Shown in pieces: positions 7,677 through 15,244 of a DNA stretch of 64,000 nucleotides. Numbering within the stretch: the first letter of the stretch is position 1; the number at the start of each line of letters is the position of its first letter. Source of the stretch: Antribacter gilvus (GTDB lineage: Bacteria; Actinomycetota; Actinomycetes; Actinomycetales; Cellulomonadaceae); the NCBI RefSeq assembly GCF_003946865.1, contig NZ_QXTH01000009.1, positions 62,001 to 126,000 of the forward strand. Direction: 5' to 3'. A program made the translations under genes and the position numbers. A model generated the notes under the pieces. The model saw only the letters and a program-made list of their open reading frames with translations. It was not told the DNA's origin and searched no databases.

Positions 7677-10232
7677 ATGGCCGACCTCCGCCTCCTGCCC
7701 GCGGCGGCCACGGCCTGGGCGGCGGCCTGGTGGGTCACCGGGCCGGGCTCGGGTGCGCCAGGCCTCGTCGCTGGACCCGTCGCGCTCGTCGTCGTCGCGC
7801 TGGTGCTCGCACGCCTCGTGCACGTCCGGCCGCGCCACGCCGTGCCCGGCGCCGCACGGCTGGGCCTCGACGTACGGGGTCCCGGGCGGGCGGGCCTTCC
7901 GCACGCGACCCTCGCGCACGCGACCCTCGCGGCCGCAGGCCTGCTGGCCGTCCTGATCAGCGGGCATGTCCACCTGGCAGGGAGGGCGCCTGTCGCCGCG
8001 ATCGCCGCCTCGGGGGTGACCGCGACCCTGACCGGGACCGTCGTGTCGGAACCGGCAGGGGTGAGCTACGGTCACGCGCAGGCGGCAGCCCAGGCTCCGG
8101 CAGGCTCCCTCGGCGCCGTCGTAGGCACCTCCGACCAGCGATGGGCCCTAGCGGTCCGCGCGATCACCGCCCGAGGCGTCACGACGTCCGCCCGAGCCCA
8201 GGTGGAGGTCACGGCGCCGGCAGGCGGAGACGTCGCGTACGGGTCGGAGGTGGTGGTGACCGGTCGCCTGAGGCCGGCGGAGCCGGGCGATCCCGAGGCC
8301 GCCCGCCTGGGGGCCACCGCCGTCGCTGCTGAGCCGCCTGCGGGCCTCCACCACGTCACGGCAGTCTTGCGGTCGGCGCTCCTCGCCGTCACGGACGACC
8401 TCTCGTCACAGGCCCGCGGGCTCGTCCCGGGCGCGGCGATCGGCGACACGTCGCGCGTACCGCCGGAGCTCGACGACGCCATGCTCGTCTCCGGGCTGAC
8501 GCACGTGACAGCGGTGTCCGGAAGTCACTTCGCCATCGTCGTCGCGGTACTCACCGCCCTCGCGGCGACGGCACGCCTCCCGCGCGCGGGCAGGGTGCTG
8601 CTCGTGGCGGTCGCAGCCGGAGGGTTCGTCGCCCTCGTCCGGCCCGAGCCCAGCGTGCTCCGGGCAGCGGCGATGACGGCCCTCGCGCTGGCCGGGACGT
8701 CGCTCGGCCGCCCCTCGCAGGCGGTGCCCGCCCTGGGCGCCACGATCCTCGCGCTCCTCGTGGTGGACCCGTGGCTGTCCCGTTCCTTCGGGTTCGCGTT
8801 GTCGGCGACTGCGACGGCAGGCCTGGTGCTTCTCACCGCACCGCTCGCCGCCCGGCTGACCCCGTGGACCGGAGGGCCGCTCGCCTTCGCACTGGCGGTA
8901 CCGGTCGCCGCCCAGCTGGCGTGCGGCCCGGTGCTCGTCCTGCTGGACCCGTCCGTCTCGGCGGTCTCGGTGGTCGCCAACCTGCTCGCGGCGCCCGCGC
9001 TGGTGCCCGCGACCCTTCTCGGCCTGACGGCGACCCTCCTCTCGCCGTGGCTCCCGGCCCTCGCCCACGCCGTCGCGTGGGCGGCGGGCGGTGCTACCTG
9101 GTGGATCGCCGAGGTGGCTGTACGGAGCGCGGCCCTTCCTGGTGCCCGGCTGCCCTGGCTCGCGGGCGTCGCGGGCTCGCTCCTGCTGGCCGGGCTCACT
9201 CTCGTGGCCCTGTGGGCGCTGCTTCGGCGAGGCCCGCGATCGGGCTGGCCGGAGGCGTGGCGGTACGCGGCCAGGTCCGGCGTGCGCCGTGCGGTCACGG
9301 CCCGGCGCCGTTCGTCCGTGCCCCGGCGGATCGTCGCGGGGTCGGCCGTGGTGGCCATCGTCGTCGTCATCGTCGTCGCGATACCCCGGGTGCTCCGGCC
9401 CGCGCCCGAGATCCCGCCCGACTGGCAGGTGGTCGCGTGCGACGTGGGCCAGGGTGACGGGCTGGTTCTCCGCAGCGGCCCGCAGTCGGCCGTGGTGGTC
9501 GACGTGGGGCCGGACGGCGATGCCGTCGGACGGTGCCTCGACAGCCTGGGCGTGACCCGGATCGACCTGCTGGTGCTCAGCCACTACCACGCGGACCACG
9601 TGGGCGGACTGCCCGCAGTCCTTGCCGGGCGCGACGTCGCAGCGGCGCTCGTGTCGCCGCTCGACGCCCCGGCGGCGAACGCCGAGTGGGTGCTCGGGAC
9701 GCTGGCGGACGCCGCGGTCCCGGTTCAGGTGGCCGCGGCCGGAGACCGCGGTACGACGGGTTCCGCCGCCTGGGAGGTCCTGCTCGCGGGTCTCCCCGGT
9801 GCCCGGGACGTCGGTGACCCGGGCACCCGGGGCGAGGCCCCGGCGTCGGGCGGCGAGGGCGGCGACGGGGCCAACGACGCGAGCGTGGTGCTCGCCGTGA
9901 GCACGGCGGACCTGGACGTGGTCCTCCTGGGCGACCTGGAGGACGCCGGGCAGGCCGCCCTGCTCGGCGAGCTGCGTGGCCGAGGGGCGGGGGCCGTCGA
10001 TGTCGTGAAGGTGGCGCACCACGGGTCCCGGGAGCAGTCGGACGGCCTGGCGGAGCTCCTCGACCCGGCGGTGGCGGTGGTGTCCTCGGGGGAGGGGAAC
10101 ACCTACGGCCACCCCACGGACGCTGCCCTGGACCTGTACGAAGGCGTGGGAGCCGCGGTGGTGCGCACGGACGAGTGCGGCACGTTCGCGCTGGTGGTCC
10201 GAGGCGGGACGGTGTCGCTCGCGGGCTGCTGA
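7677..10232 (+). CDS. comEC: ComEC/Rec2 DNA-uptake channel with metallo-beta-lactamase domain
   Basis: This 851-aa polytopic protein has N-terminal membrane helices, a DUF4131-type soluble segment, the competence core with VSGSHFAIVVAVLTAL, more helices, and a C-terminal metallo-beta-lactamase-like domain. That domain carries CDVGQGDG, HYHADHVGG (about residues 635-643) and KVAHHGSREQ. ComEC forms the pore that carries single-stranded DNA into the cytoplasm, and the C-terminal domain is the likely nuclease. The metal ligands look intact. ATG at 7677 is 3 nt after comEA, so the two are co-transcribed. Confidence 0.95.
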   Translation: MADLRLLPAAATAWAAAWWVTGPGSGAPGLVAGPVALVVVALVLARLVHVRPRHAVPGAARLGLDVRGPGRAGLPHATLAHATLAAAGLLAVLISGHVHLAGRAPVAAIAASGVTATLTGTVVSEPAGVSYGHAQAAAQAPAGSLGAVVGTSDQRWALAVRAITARGVTTSARAQVEVTAPAGGDVAYGSEVVVTGRLRPAEPGDPEAARLGATAVAAEPPAGLHHVTAVLRSALLAVTDDLSSQARGLVPGAAIGDTSRVPPELDDAMLVSGLTHVTAVSGSHFAIVVAVLTALAATARLPRAGRVLLVAVAAGGFVALVRPEPSVLRAAAMTALALAGTSLGRPSQAVPALGATILALLVVDPWLSRSFGFALSATATAGLVLLTAPLAARLTPWTGGPLAFALAVPVAAQLACGPVLVLLDPSVSAVSVVANLLAAPALVPATLLGLTATLLSPWLPALAHAVAWAAGGATWWIAEVAVRSAALPGARLPWLAGVAGSLLLAGLTLVALWALLRRGPRSGWPEAWRYAARSGVRRAVTARRRSSVPRRIVAGSAVVAIVVVIVVAIPRVLRPAPEIPPDWQVVACDVGQGDGLVLRSGPQSAVVVDVGPDGDAVGRCLDSLGVTRIDLLVLSHYHADHVGGLPAVLAGRDVAAALVSPLDAPAANAEWVLGTLADAAVPVQVAAAGDRGTTGSAAWEVLLAGLPGARDVGDPGTRGEAPASGGEGGDGANDASVVLAVSTADLDVVLLGDLEDAGQAALLGELRGRGAGAVDVVKVAHHGSREQSDGLAELLDPAVAVVSSGEGNTYGHPTDAALDLYEGVGAAVVRTDECGTFALVVRGGTVSLAGC

Positions 10233-10280
10233 GGCGAGCGTCACCGGCGGTGCGGACCGGGAGGTGTGGGTGGGACGTGG

Positions 10281-10286
10281 CAGGCT
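10281..10286 (+). promoter_or_regulatory. -10-like CAGGCT for holA
   Basis: CAGGCT lies 6 nt before the GTG at 10293, the same spacing as other start-proximal -10 elements in this window, but its first base departs from TAnnnT. It is used to decide the holA start. Confidence 0.35.
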
Positions 10287-10292
10287 TTGCTC

Positions 10293-11297
10293 GTGCCCCC
10301 AGCCACCCGAGCCCGCCGGTCCAGCGCCCCCGCCCGCAGCTGGGACGAGCCCACGCTCGCGCCCGTCGTGCTGGTGCGCGGGGCGGAGCCGTTGCTGACC
10401 GAACGGGCGGTCGACGGGGTGGTGCGGCTGGCGCGCGAGCGCGACCCGGAGCTCGAGAAGGTGGAGCTCGAGGGCGCCACCTACGGCGCAGGGCAGCTGA
10501 CCGTCGCGGCGAGCCCGTCGCTGTTCGGCGAGGCGAAGGTGGTCGTGATCCTCGGTGCCGACGCGGGCACCGAGGACCTCATGGCCGACACCATCGCGTA
10601 CGTCGCCCGGCCCGATCCCGAGACCACGGTGATCGTGGTGCACGGCGGGGGGCAGCGTGGCAAGAAGATGCTCGACACGGTGACGGCGTCGGGCGCACCG
10701 GTCATGACCTGCGACCCCATCGCCAAGGATGCCGAGAAGGCGCAGTTCGTGGCGAACGAGTTCCGCGCGGCAGGTCGCCGTGCCGACGCCTCAGCCGTAC
10801 GCGCTCTCGTGGAAGCCCTCGGCAGCGACCTGCGCGAGCTCTCCGCAGCGTGCTCTCAGCTCGTTGCCGACACGACGGGAACCATCAACGAAGGGGTCGT
10901 GGACCGGTACTACGGCGGCAGGGTCGAGGCCACCGGGTTCAAGGTCGCCGACGCGGCGGTCGACGGCGACACGGGCCGGGCTGTCGCCCTGCTGCGCCAC
11001 GCCCTCGACACCGGCGTGGACCCCGTGCCGATGGTCGCCGCGCTGGCCATCCGCCTGCGGGTCCTCGCCAAGGTCGCGGCCATGCGGGGCGGCGGCATCA
11101 CCGCACGCGAGCTGGGCATCGCGCCCTGGCAGGTGGACCGCGCACAGAAGGACCTGCGTCGCTGGACCCCGGAGGGCCTTGCCGCCGCCATCAGTGCCGT
11201 GGCGCAGGCCGACGCCGAGGTCAAGGGCGAGGGCCGAGACCCCGTGTTCGCGGTCGAGCGTGCGGTGATGGCGATCGCACAGGCGCGCCGGGGCTGA
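10293..11297 (+). CDS. holA: DNA polymerase III subunit delta
   Basis: This 334-aa clamp-loader subunit opens the beta sliding clamp for loading onto primed DNA. The N-terminal AAA-like domain begins LAPVVLVRGAEPLLTERAV, and the middle and C-terminal helical domains include the conserved LRELSAACSQL segment. The family Walker motif is degenerate, as normal for delta. Two GTG starts are possible. The one at 10266 has GGGAGG directly against it, which is too close. The one at 10293 fits the start-proximal -10 pattern and was preferred. holA closes the degV-comEA-comEC-holA set. Confidence 0.93.
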   Translation: MPPATRARRSSAPARSWDEPTLAPVVLVRGAEPLLTERAVDGVVRLARERDPELEKVELEGATYGAGQLTVAASPSLFGEAKVVVILGADAGTEDLMADTIAYVARPDPETTVIVVHGGGQRGKKMLDTVTASGAPVMTCDPIAKDAEKAQFVANEFRAAGRRADASAVRALVEALGSDLRELSAACSQLVADTTGTINEGVVDRYYGGRVEATGFKVADAAVDGDTGRAVALLRHALDTGVDPVPMVAALAIRLRVLAKVAAMRGGGITARELGIAPWQVDRAQKDLRRWTPEGLAAAISAVAQADAEVKGEGRDPVFAVERAVMAIAQARRG

Positions 11298-11341
11298 CCA
11301 GCCTCCTGGGCCCGCGGCCGCGCCGCCGCAGGGCGCACGAA

Positions 11342-11388
11342 AGGCGCCGCTCCCTGTGCCCTGGCGAAAGGGCGGGAGAGCGGCGCCT
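11342..11388. terminator. Bidirectional hairpin terminator between holA and rpsT
   Basis: Perfect 11-bp arms AGGCGCCGCTC (11342-11352) and GAGCGGCGCCT (11378-11388) enclose a second small stem (GCCCT..AGGGC). It lies between convergent genes. No strong T-run follows, as is usual in high-GC actinobacteria. Confidence 0.7.
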
Positions 11389-11432
11389 GACGAAGTTTGA
11401 GCGCCGGGCTCAGCCGAGCCTGGACATCACGC

Positions 11433-11693
11433 TCAGATCGACGCGACCTGCTTGGCGAGAGCCGACTTGCGGTTCGCAGCCTGGTTCGTGTGGATGACGC
11501 CCTTCGTGGCGGCCTTGTCGAGCTTGCGCGTGGCGGCGGCGAGCGCGGTGGTCGCCGCGTCCTTGTCGCCGGCGACAACGGCCTCGCGGACCTTGCGCAC
11601 GAACGTCTTGAGCTCGGACTTGACAGCCTTGTTACGCAGACGGGCCTTCTCGTTCGTCTTGATGCGCTTGAGCTGGGACTTGATGTTTGCCAC
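11433..11693 (-). CDS. rpsT: 30S ribosomal protein S20
   Basis: This 86-aa basic helical protein reads [20 protein letters not shown] at its start and ends in the [15 protein letters not shown] segment, as expected for S20, which binds 16S rRNA early in 30S assembly. The start is GTG, with AGGAAG about 9 nt upstream. It is convergent to holA across a hairpin terminator. A longer upstream frame is not conserved-looking. Confidence 0.97.
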   Translation of the reverse strand: MANIKSQLKRIKTNEKARLRNKAVKSELKTFVRKVREAVVAGDKDAATTALAAATRKLDKAATKGVIHTNQAANRKSALAKQVASI

Positions 11694-11832
11694 GTGTGGA
11701 CTTCCTGGTGTGTTCGCCTGGCGGCGAGCGGATAGGTCGTAGAGGGCGGTCGCAGCTCCGGGACTGGGGTGGGGAACCCGTGGAGAGGAACTGAGACTGT
11801 GCCCGCCGACCTGGGCGGACACGCAACCACCA

Positions 11833-11838
11833 AGATTA
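11833..11838 (-). promoter_or_regulatory. Possible rpsT -10 element (TAATCT)
   Basis: TAATCT on the minus strand lies about 140 bp before the rpsT GTG, implying a leader of about 130 nt, in which S20-type autoregulation would be possible. No good -35 was found, so this is tentative. Confidence 0.3.
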
Positions 11839-11896
11839 GCAGAATTCGACAGGTGCGCCGAGGCAGGCGGCTGTGAACCGGGACTCACCCATGTCG

Positions 11897-11957
11897 TTCG
11901 TGGCCCCGGCCCCGGCCTCGGCCCCGGCCCCGGCTGTGGCCCCGGCCTCGGCGAGGC
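11897..11957. repeat. Low-complexity CCCCGGCC-type tract
   Basis: A run of short GGCCCCGGCCTC-type units lies between the PemK-like gene's stop and rpsT. It codes for nothing convincing and reads as a simple-sequence spacer. Confidence 0.6.
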
Positions 11958-11973
11958 CGGCCGGCGGGGCGCC

Positions 11974-12594
11974 TCAGGTCAGGTCGAGCGCCCGCGCCAT
12001 GTACTTCACGACGTCGTCGAACCGGTCGCGCGGCATGACCGCACCCTCGCGCCGCACGGCGTCGGGGTGCACGCGGATCACGCGGTTGATCCGCACCTCC
12101 GACGGCCGCCCCTCGCGGTCCCACGGACCGGTGCCCACGTCGAACCAGATGCGCCCGGCACGCGCCTCCTGCTCGGCGTCGCGGTCGTGGTCCTGGCTGG
12201 TGAGCTGGAGAGCGAGGAGCCACGGTCCGTCGTGACCCACGAGCAGAACCGGCCGGTCCTTGCCCTGCGAGTGGTCCTCCTCGTACGGCACCCAGGTCCA
12301 CACGACCTCGCCCGGGTCGGGCTCGCCGTCCAGGTCGGGCGCGTACGTGGGGGTGACGGTGCCGTCGTAGTCGCCCGGGTACCCGGCGGTCCGCGGCGCC
12401 CGGCTGCCCGACGACGTCCGGCCCTCCGCCGGCGTCCGCCGTGCCGACACGTCGGCCGGGCTGGGCGCCGAGGCCACACGCGCGGGTTCGCGAGGCGTGT
12501 CCGCCGACCGGTCCGGCGTCGGCTTGTCCGACAGGTGCGACACCACGGCGTCGACGACGTCCTCGAGCAGGCTGATCCACGGGTTCCGAGTCAC
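11974..12594 (-). CDS. PemK/MazF-like endoribonuclease domain protein, orphan
   Basis: This 206-aa protein has about 90 N-terminal residues that are polar and Pro/Ser/Arg-rich, then a PemK/MazF-fold region from about residue 95. It contains [32 protein letters not shown] and [20 protein letters not shown]. Classical MazF/PemK toxins cut mRNA. This version has no antitoxin gene beside it and sits among housekeeping genes, so it may be a domesticated relative rather than an active toxin. The GTG at 12594 has TACAGT exactly 6 nt upstream, a leaderless-type start. Confidence 0.75.
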   Translation of the reverse strand: MTRNPWISLLEDVVDAVVSHLSDKPTPDRSADTPREPARVASAPSPADVSARRTPAEGRTSSGSRAPRTAGYPGDYDGTVTPTYAPDLDGEPDPGEVVWTWVPYEEDHSQGKDRPVLLVGHDGPWLLALQLTSQDHDRDAEQEARAGRIWFDVGTGPWDREGRPSEVRINRVIRVHPDAVRREGAVMPRDRFDDVVKYMARALDLT

Positions 12595-12600
12595 GCGGGA

Positions 12601-12606
12601 ACTGTA
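12601..12606 (-). promoter_or_regulatory. -10-like TACAGT for the PemK-like gene
   Basis: TACAGT on the minus strand is followed by 6 nt and GTG, fitting a leaderless transcript. Confidence 0.5.
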
Positions 12607-12662
12607 GCGGCCCAGCCGAAAAGGGCCACTCGAACCCTCGGTTGGCGGTTGGTGCCCGAGGG

Positions 12663-13058
12663 CTACCAGCGGGTGCGCAGCCCTGGCAGCCCTGTGAAGA
12701 CGTCGTCTCTCGTCACGAGCGGAACGTTCTCGACGAGCGACTGTGCCGCGAGGAGCCGGTCGAACGGGTCGCGATGGTCCCACCCCATCGAGCCCGCGAG
12801 CAGAGCGTGCGGTGCGGAGATGCGCAGCTCCTCGGCACGCAGATCGGCGACACGCTGCTCCCAGGTGCTCACCAGGAACCGTGCTTCGTCGAGCTTGCCG
12901 AGGCGGACCTTCGTCGCGACCTCCATCGCTGAGACCGCCGACACGAGAAGCCGGTTCTCGCCTCGCGCCAGCTCGTCGCGTAGCTCGGCGGGCAGGCGGT
13001 GCGGGGTGCCGAGCAGCCAGATCAGGGTGTGGGTGTCGAGCAGGTAGGTCACTCCCAT
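12663..13058 (-). CDS. VapC-type PIN-domain ribonuclease toxin
   Basis: This 131-aa PIN-domain protein has the acidic metal site spread over Asp8 (YLLDTHTLIW), Glu46 (AMEVATKV), Asp97/Asp100 (HRDPFDRLLAAQ) and Asp118 (LVTRDD). All four blocks are present, so the nuclease looks intact. It overlaps the upstream antitoxin gene by 10 bp, the usual toxin-antitoxin layout. VapC toxins cut specific RNAs when the antitoxin is degraded. The W-H-R-D-P-F-D form points to the Phd-partnered VapC group. Confidence 0.92.
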   Translation of the reverse strand: MGVTYLLDTHTLIWLLGTPHRLPAELRDELARGENRLLVSAVSAMEVATKVRLGKLDEARFLVSTWEQRVADLRAEELRISAPHALLAGSMGWDHRDPFDRLLAAQSLVENVPLVTRDDVFTGLPGLRTRW

Positions 13059-13273
13059 GCGGCGAGCTCCGACTCGGTCAGCGACGCGAAGAAGAACTCG
13101 TCCGGCACGTCGATCGGCACAGTGCCGAACTGGCGAGGCGGCACCGCGTCCACGGGTGCCAGCCGCACGACAGGGCGGCCTGCACGCGCGATGACGACCT
13201 CCTCGCCCCGCTCGGCGCGAGCCAGGAGGCTGGAGAGGTTGGTCTTGGCCTGTTGCACGTTCACCGTGGTCAC
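13049..13273 (-). CDS. Phd/YefM-type antitoxin of the VapBC pair
   Basis: This 74-aa protein starts MTTVNVQQAKTNLSSLL, the Phd/YefM fold that binds operator DNA, and continues with RGEEVVIARAGRPVVRL. A C-terminal tail (about 50-74) would wrap the toxin. The GTG at 13273 was chosen because a -35/-10 pair with 17-nt spacing places TACCGT 6 nt before it. A second GTG at 13264 has AAGGAG at 8 nt and is a real alternative. The gene overlaps the toxin gene and probably represses its own promoter through the inverted repeat upstream. Confidence 0.9.
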   Translation of the reverse strand: MTTVNVQQAKTNLSSLLARAERGEEVVIARAGRPVVRLAPVDAVPPRQFGTVPIDVPDEFFFASLTESELAAWE

Positions 13274-13279
13274 TCCTTG

Positions 13280-13320
13280 ACGGTAAGGACGAACCCTGGT
13301 CTGGTCAAGGGAACCAGACC
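13280..13320 (-). promoter_or_regulatory. vapBC promoter and operator
   Basis: Reading leftwards, TTGACC (13303-13308) and TACCGT (13280-13285) are separated by 17 nt and followed by 6 nt and GTG. The -35 overlaps a perfect inverted repeat, GGTCTGGT-N7-ACCAGACC (13298-13320), a likely site for antitoxin autorepression. A second possible -10, TATGAT, lies at 13326-13331. Confidence 0.7.
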
Positions 13321-13389
13321 AACCCATCATAAACTCTAGACATCCCGCCTGCCTGCCGAAAAGCCCTGGCCGCGACCTCACGGCACTCC

Positions 13390-13395
13390 TAGCGT
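13390..13395 (+). promoter_or_regulatory. -10-like TAGCGT for the phosphotransferase gene
   Basis: TAGCGT is followed by 6 nt and GTG at 13402, fitting a leaderless transcript. Confidence 0.45.
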
Positions 13396-13401
13396 GGCCA
13401 C

Positions 13402-14295
13402 GTGCCGCTCCATGACGACGAAGTTCCCGTCCACCCCGACCAGGTCCGCCGTCTCGTCGACGACCAGCTGCCCCGGTGGGCGCACCTGCCGCTGCGTCCC
13501 GGCCCCCCGGGTGGTACGGACCACGTGCTCTACCGCCTGGGCGACGACCTGCTGGTGCGCCTGCCCAAGATCGGCTGGGCCACGGGCCAGGTGGAGTCTG
13601 ACGCTCGCTGGCTGCCGTTCCTGGGCGAGCACCTGCCGGTCGACGTCCCGGTGCCCCTCGCTGTCGGGGAGCCCGGCGAGGGCTACCCGTACCGCTGGTC
13701 GGTGACGCGGTGGCTGCCCGGCGCCGCCGCCGCGCCCGGCACGTTCGACGCGGTCCCGGTGGCGCGCCAGGCGGCCGAGCTCGTCGTCGCGCTGCGCGCG
13801 GTCGACACGACCGGCGGCCCGGTCAAGGACGGCACGAGCCGGGGGGTGCCGCTCGACCGGCTCGACCCGTCCGTGCGGGACGCGATCGCCGCGTGCGGCA
13901 CCCGGGTCGACGCCGCGGCAGTCACCCGGGCGTGGGACCGCGCTCTGGAGGCACGGCCGTCGTCGGGCGGCGCCTGGATCCACGGCGACCTGCTCCCGGG
14001 GAACCTGCTCGTCCACGAGGGGTGCCTGAGCGGCGCGATCGACTGGGGTGGCGTGGGGGTGGGCGACCCGGCGGCTGACCTGATCCCGGCCTGGACGCTG
14101 TTCCGCGGCGAGGCACGCGAGCGGTTCCGCGAGGCCGCGGCAGAGGGCCTTCCTCACCCTGAGGACGCTTGGGAGCGGGCGCGCGGCTGGGTCCTCGTCC
14201 AGGGTGTGATCGGGCTGCCGTACTACTGGGACCGGTGGCCGGAGTTCGCCCGGGAGGGCCTGGCGCGGGTCGACGAGGTCCTGGCCGAGGGCTGA
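13402..14295 (+). CDS. Aminoglycoside phosphotransferase (APH) family kinase
   Basis: This 297-aa kinase-fold protein has a probable ATP-binding Lys56 (LVRLPK), the catalytic loop HGDLLPGN (194-201) and the metal-binding IDWG (213-216), in the order of APH-family enzymes. The substrate is not evident: APH-fold proteins phosphorylate antibiotics, choline, sugars or other alcohols. Nothing nearby suggests a resistance island, so a metabolic substrate is as likely as resistance. It converges on the MDMPI gene with a 14-bp gap. Confidence 0.85.
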   Translation: MPLHDDEVPVHPDQVRRLVDDQLPRWAHLPLRPGPPGGTDHVLYRLGDDLLVRLPKIGWATGQVESDARWLPFLGEHLPVDVPVPLAVGEPGEGYPYRWSVTRWLPGAAAAPGTFDAVPVARQAAELVVALRAVDTTGGPVKDGTSRGVPLDRLDPSVRDAIAACGTRVDAAAVTRAWDRALEARPSSGGAWIHGDLLPGNLLVHEGCLSGAIDWGGVGVGDPAADLIPAWTLFRGEARERFREAAAEGLPHPEDAWERARGWVLVQGVIGLPYYWDRWPEFAREGLARVDEVLAEG

Positions 14296-14309
14296 CCGAC
14301 CTGGCCCGC

Positions 14310-15107
14310 TCAGGGGATGATGTGCTCCGCGAGGGCGTGCGTGAGGTCGCGGTGGTCGCCCTCGATCGTGACTCCCGCCTCCTCGGGCGTGAGGCGCCGC
14401 CACAGCATGAGGGCGAGCCCTTCGGCGGTGCCGGTCACCAGCACGTCGGGTGCGACCTCCTCCGCACGGTCGCCGGAGGCGCCCAGCACCCACACGGGGG
14501 CGCCGGGCACGTCTGTCGCGGCGAGAGCGACGGGGTGCCGCAGAGGAGCCATGCGACCGAGGGCGACCTGGCGCGGCTGGAGCACCGCGACCACCTCGTC
14601 CACCGTGTCGCTCCAGACCTCCGGCGCCGCGGGCGCGAGCCCGAGCGCCGGGGCGCCCGCCTCGGCGGCCCGCAGGTCGTGGAGGTGGACGAGCGTCTCG
14701 TGGGTCTGCCGACGGTGCCAGAAGGTGACCGGCCCGGTGCCGTCGGGGGTGAGGCCTCCGAGGACCCGCCCCATGGCGTGCGGCCCGAGCGCGCCGAACG
14801 TCTCGCGGACCACGGCCGCGTGGACGTTGTAGTGGCTCGCGAGCCCTTGCGCGTCGAGGCCGGAGTCGAGGGCGGGCGGCTCCGGGTCTTCCTCGCCCCG
14901 GGCGCGCGCCGCGGCCCAGTCGTGGATCTCGGCGAGGTGCTCCACGAGCTCGCGGACCGTCCAGTCGCCGCACGCGGGCACACGTGCCGCGGGGTCGGCG
15001 GTCAGGACGCCTGTGCGGAACTGCTCCTGAAGGTCCGCGAGGACCGACAGGTACGCGATGGTGCTCGGGCTGCCTGCGCCGCGCCCGGCCGGGGTCTCCA
15101 CGGTCAT
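14310..15107 (-). CDS. Maleylpyruvate isomerase family mycothiol-dependent enzyme
   Basis: This 265-aa DinB-like helical protein has the MDMPI pattern: an N-terminal four-helix domain with [25 protein letters not shown] and the histidines that bind a metal. It then has [19 protein letters not shown] and a C-terminal MDMPI_C domain. Family enzymes use mycothiol, the actinobacterial thiol. The true substrate is unknown because the family name covers many reactions. The ATG at 15107 has TACGGT 6 nt upstream. Confidence 0.85.
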   Translation of the reverse strand: MTVETPAGRGAGSPSTIAYLSVLADLQEQFRTGVLTADPAARVPACGDWTVRELVEHLAEIHDWAAARARGEEDPEPPALDSGLDAQGLASHYNVHAAVVRETFGALGPHAMGRVLGGLTPDGTGPVTFWHRRQTHETLVHLHDLRAAEAGAPALGLAPAAPEVWSDTVDEVVAVLQPRQVALGRMAPLRHPVALAATDVPGAPVWVLGASGDRAEEVAPDVLVTGTAEGLALMLWRRLTPEEAGVTIEGDHRDLTHALAEHIIP

Positions 15108-15113
15108 GGGCGC

Positions 15114-15119
15114 ACCGTA
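15114..15119 (-). promoter_or_regulatory. -10-like TACGGT for the MDMPI gene
   Basis: TACGGT on the minus strand, then 6 nt, then ATG, fitting a leaderless start. Confidence 0.5.
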
Positions 15120-15232
15120 TCGCGCACCTCCGACATCGGCGCGAGGCCGCTCGGCGAACGAGGGTGAAGCGCGGGGTGAAGCGCGGGCTGGAGCACGCCA
15201 CCGCGTGCGTGCGGCCGTGCCCGCCCGCGTGG

Positions 15233-15238
15233 GAGAAT
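15233..15238 (+). promoter_or_regulatory. -10-like GAGAAT for lepA
   Basis: GAGAAT is followed by 6 nt and GTG at 15245. The first base departs from TAnnnT, so confidence is lower than for its siblings. Confidence 0.35.
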
Positions 15239-15244
15239 AGGCGG

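Noticed and set aside
11897-11957. Possible CRISPR-like or regulatory repeat
   Set aside because: The units are 6-12 bp, imperfect and without spacers, so it is simple-sequence DNA.
13402-14295. Antibiotic-resistance island
   Set aside because: The APH-type gene alone does not show this. There is no transposase, integrase or composition change around it.
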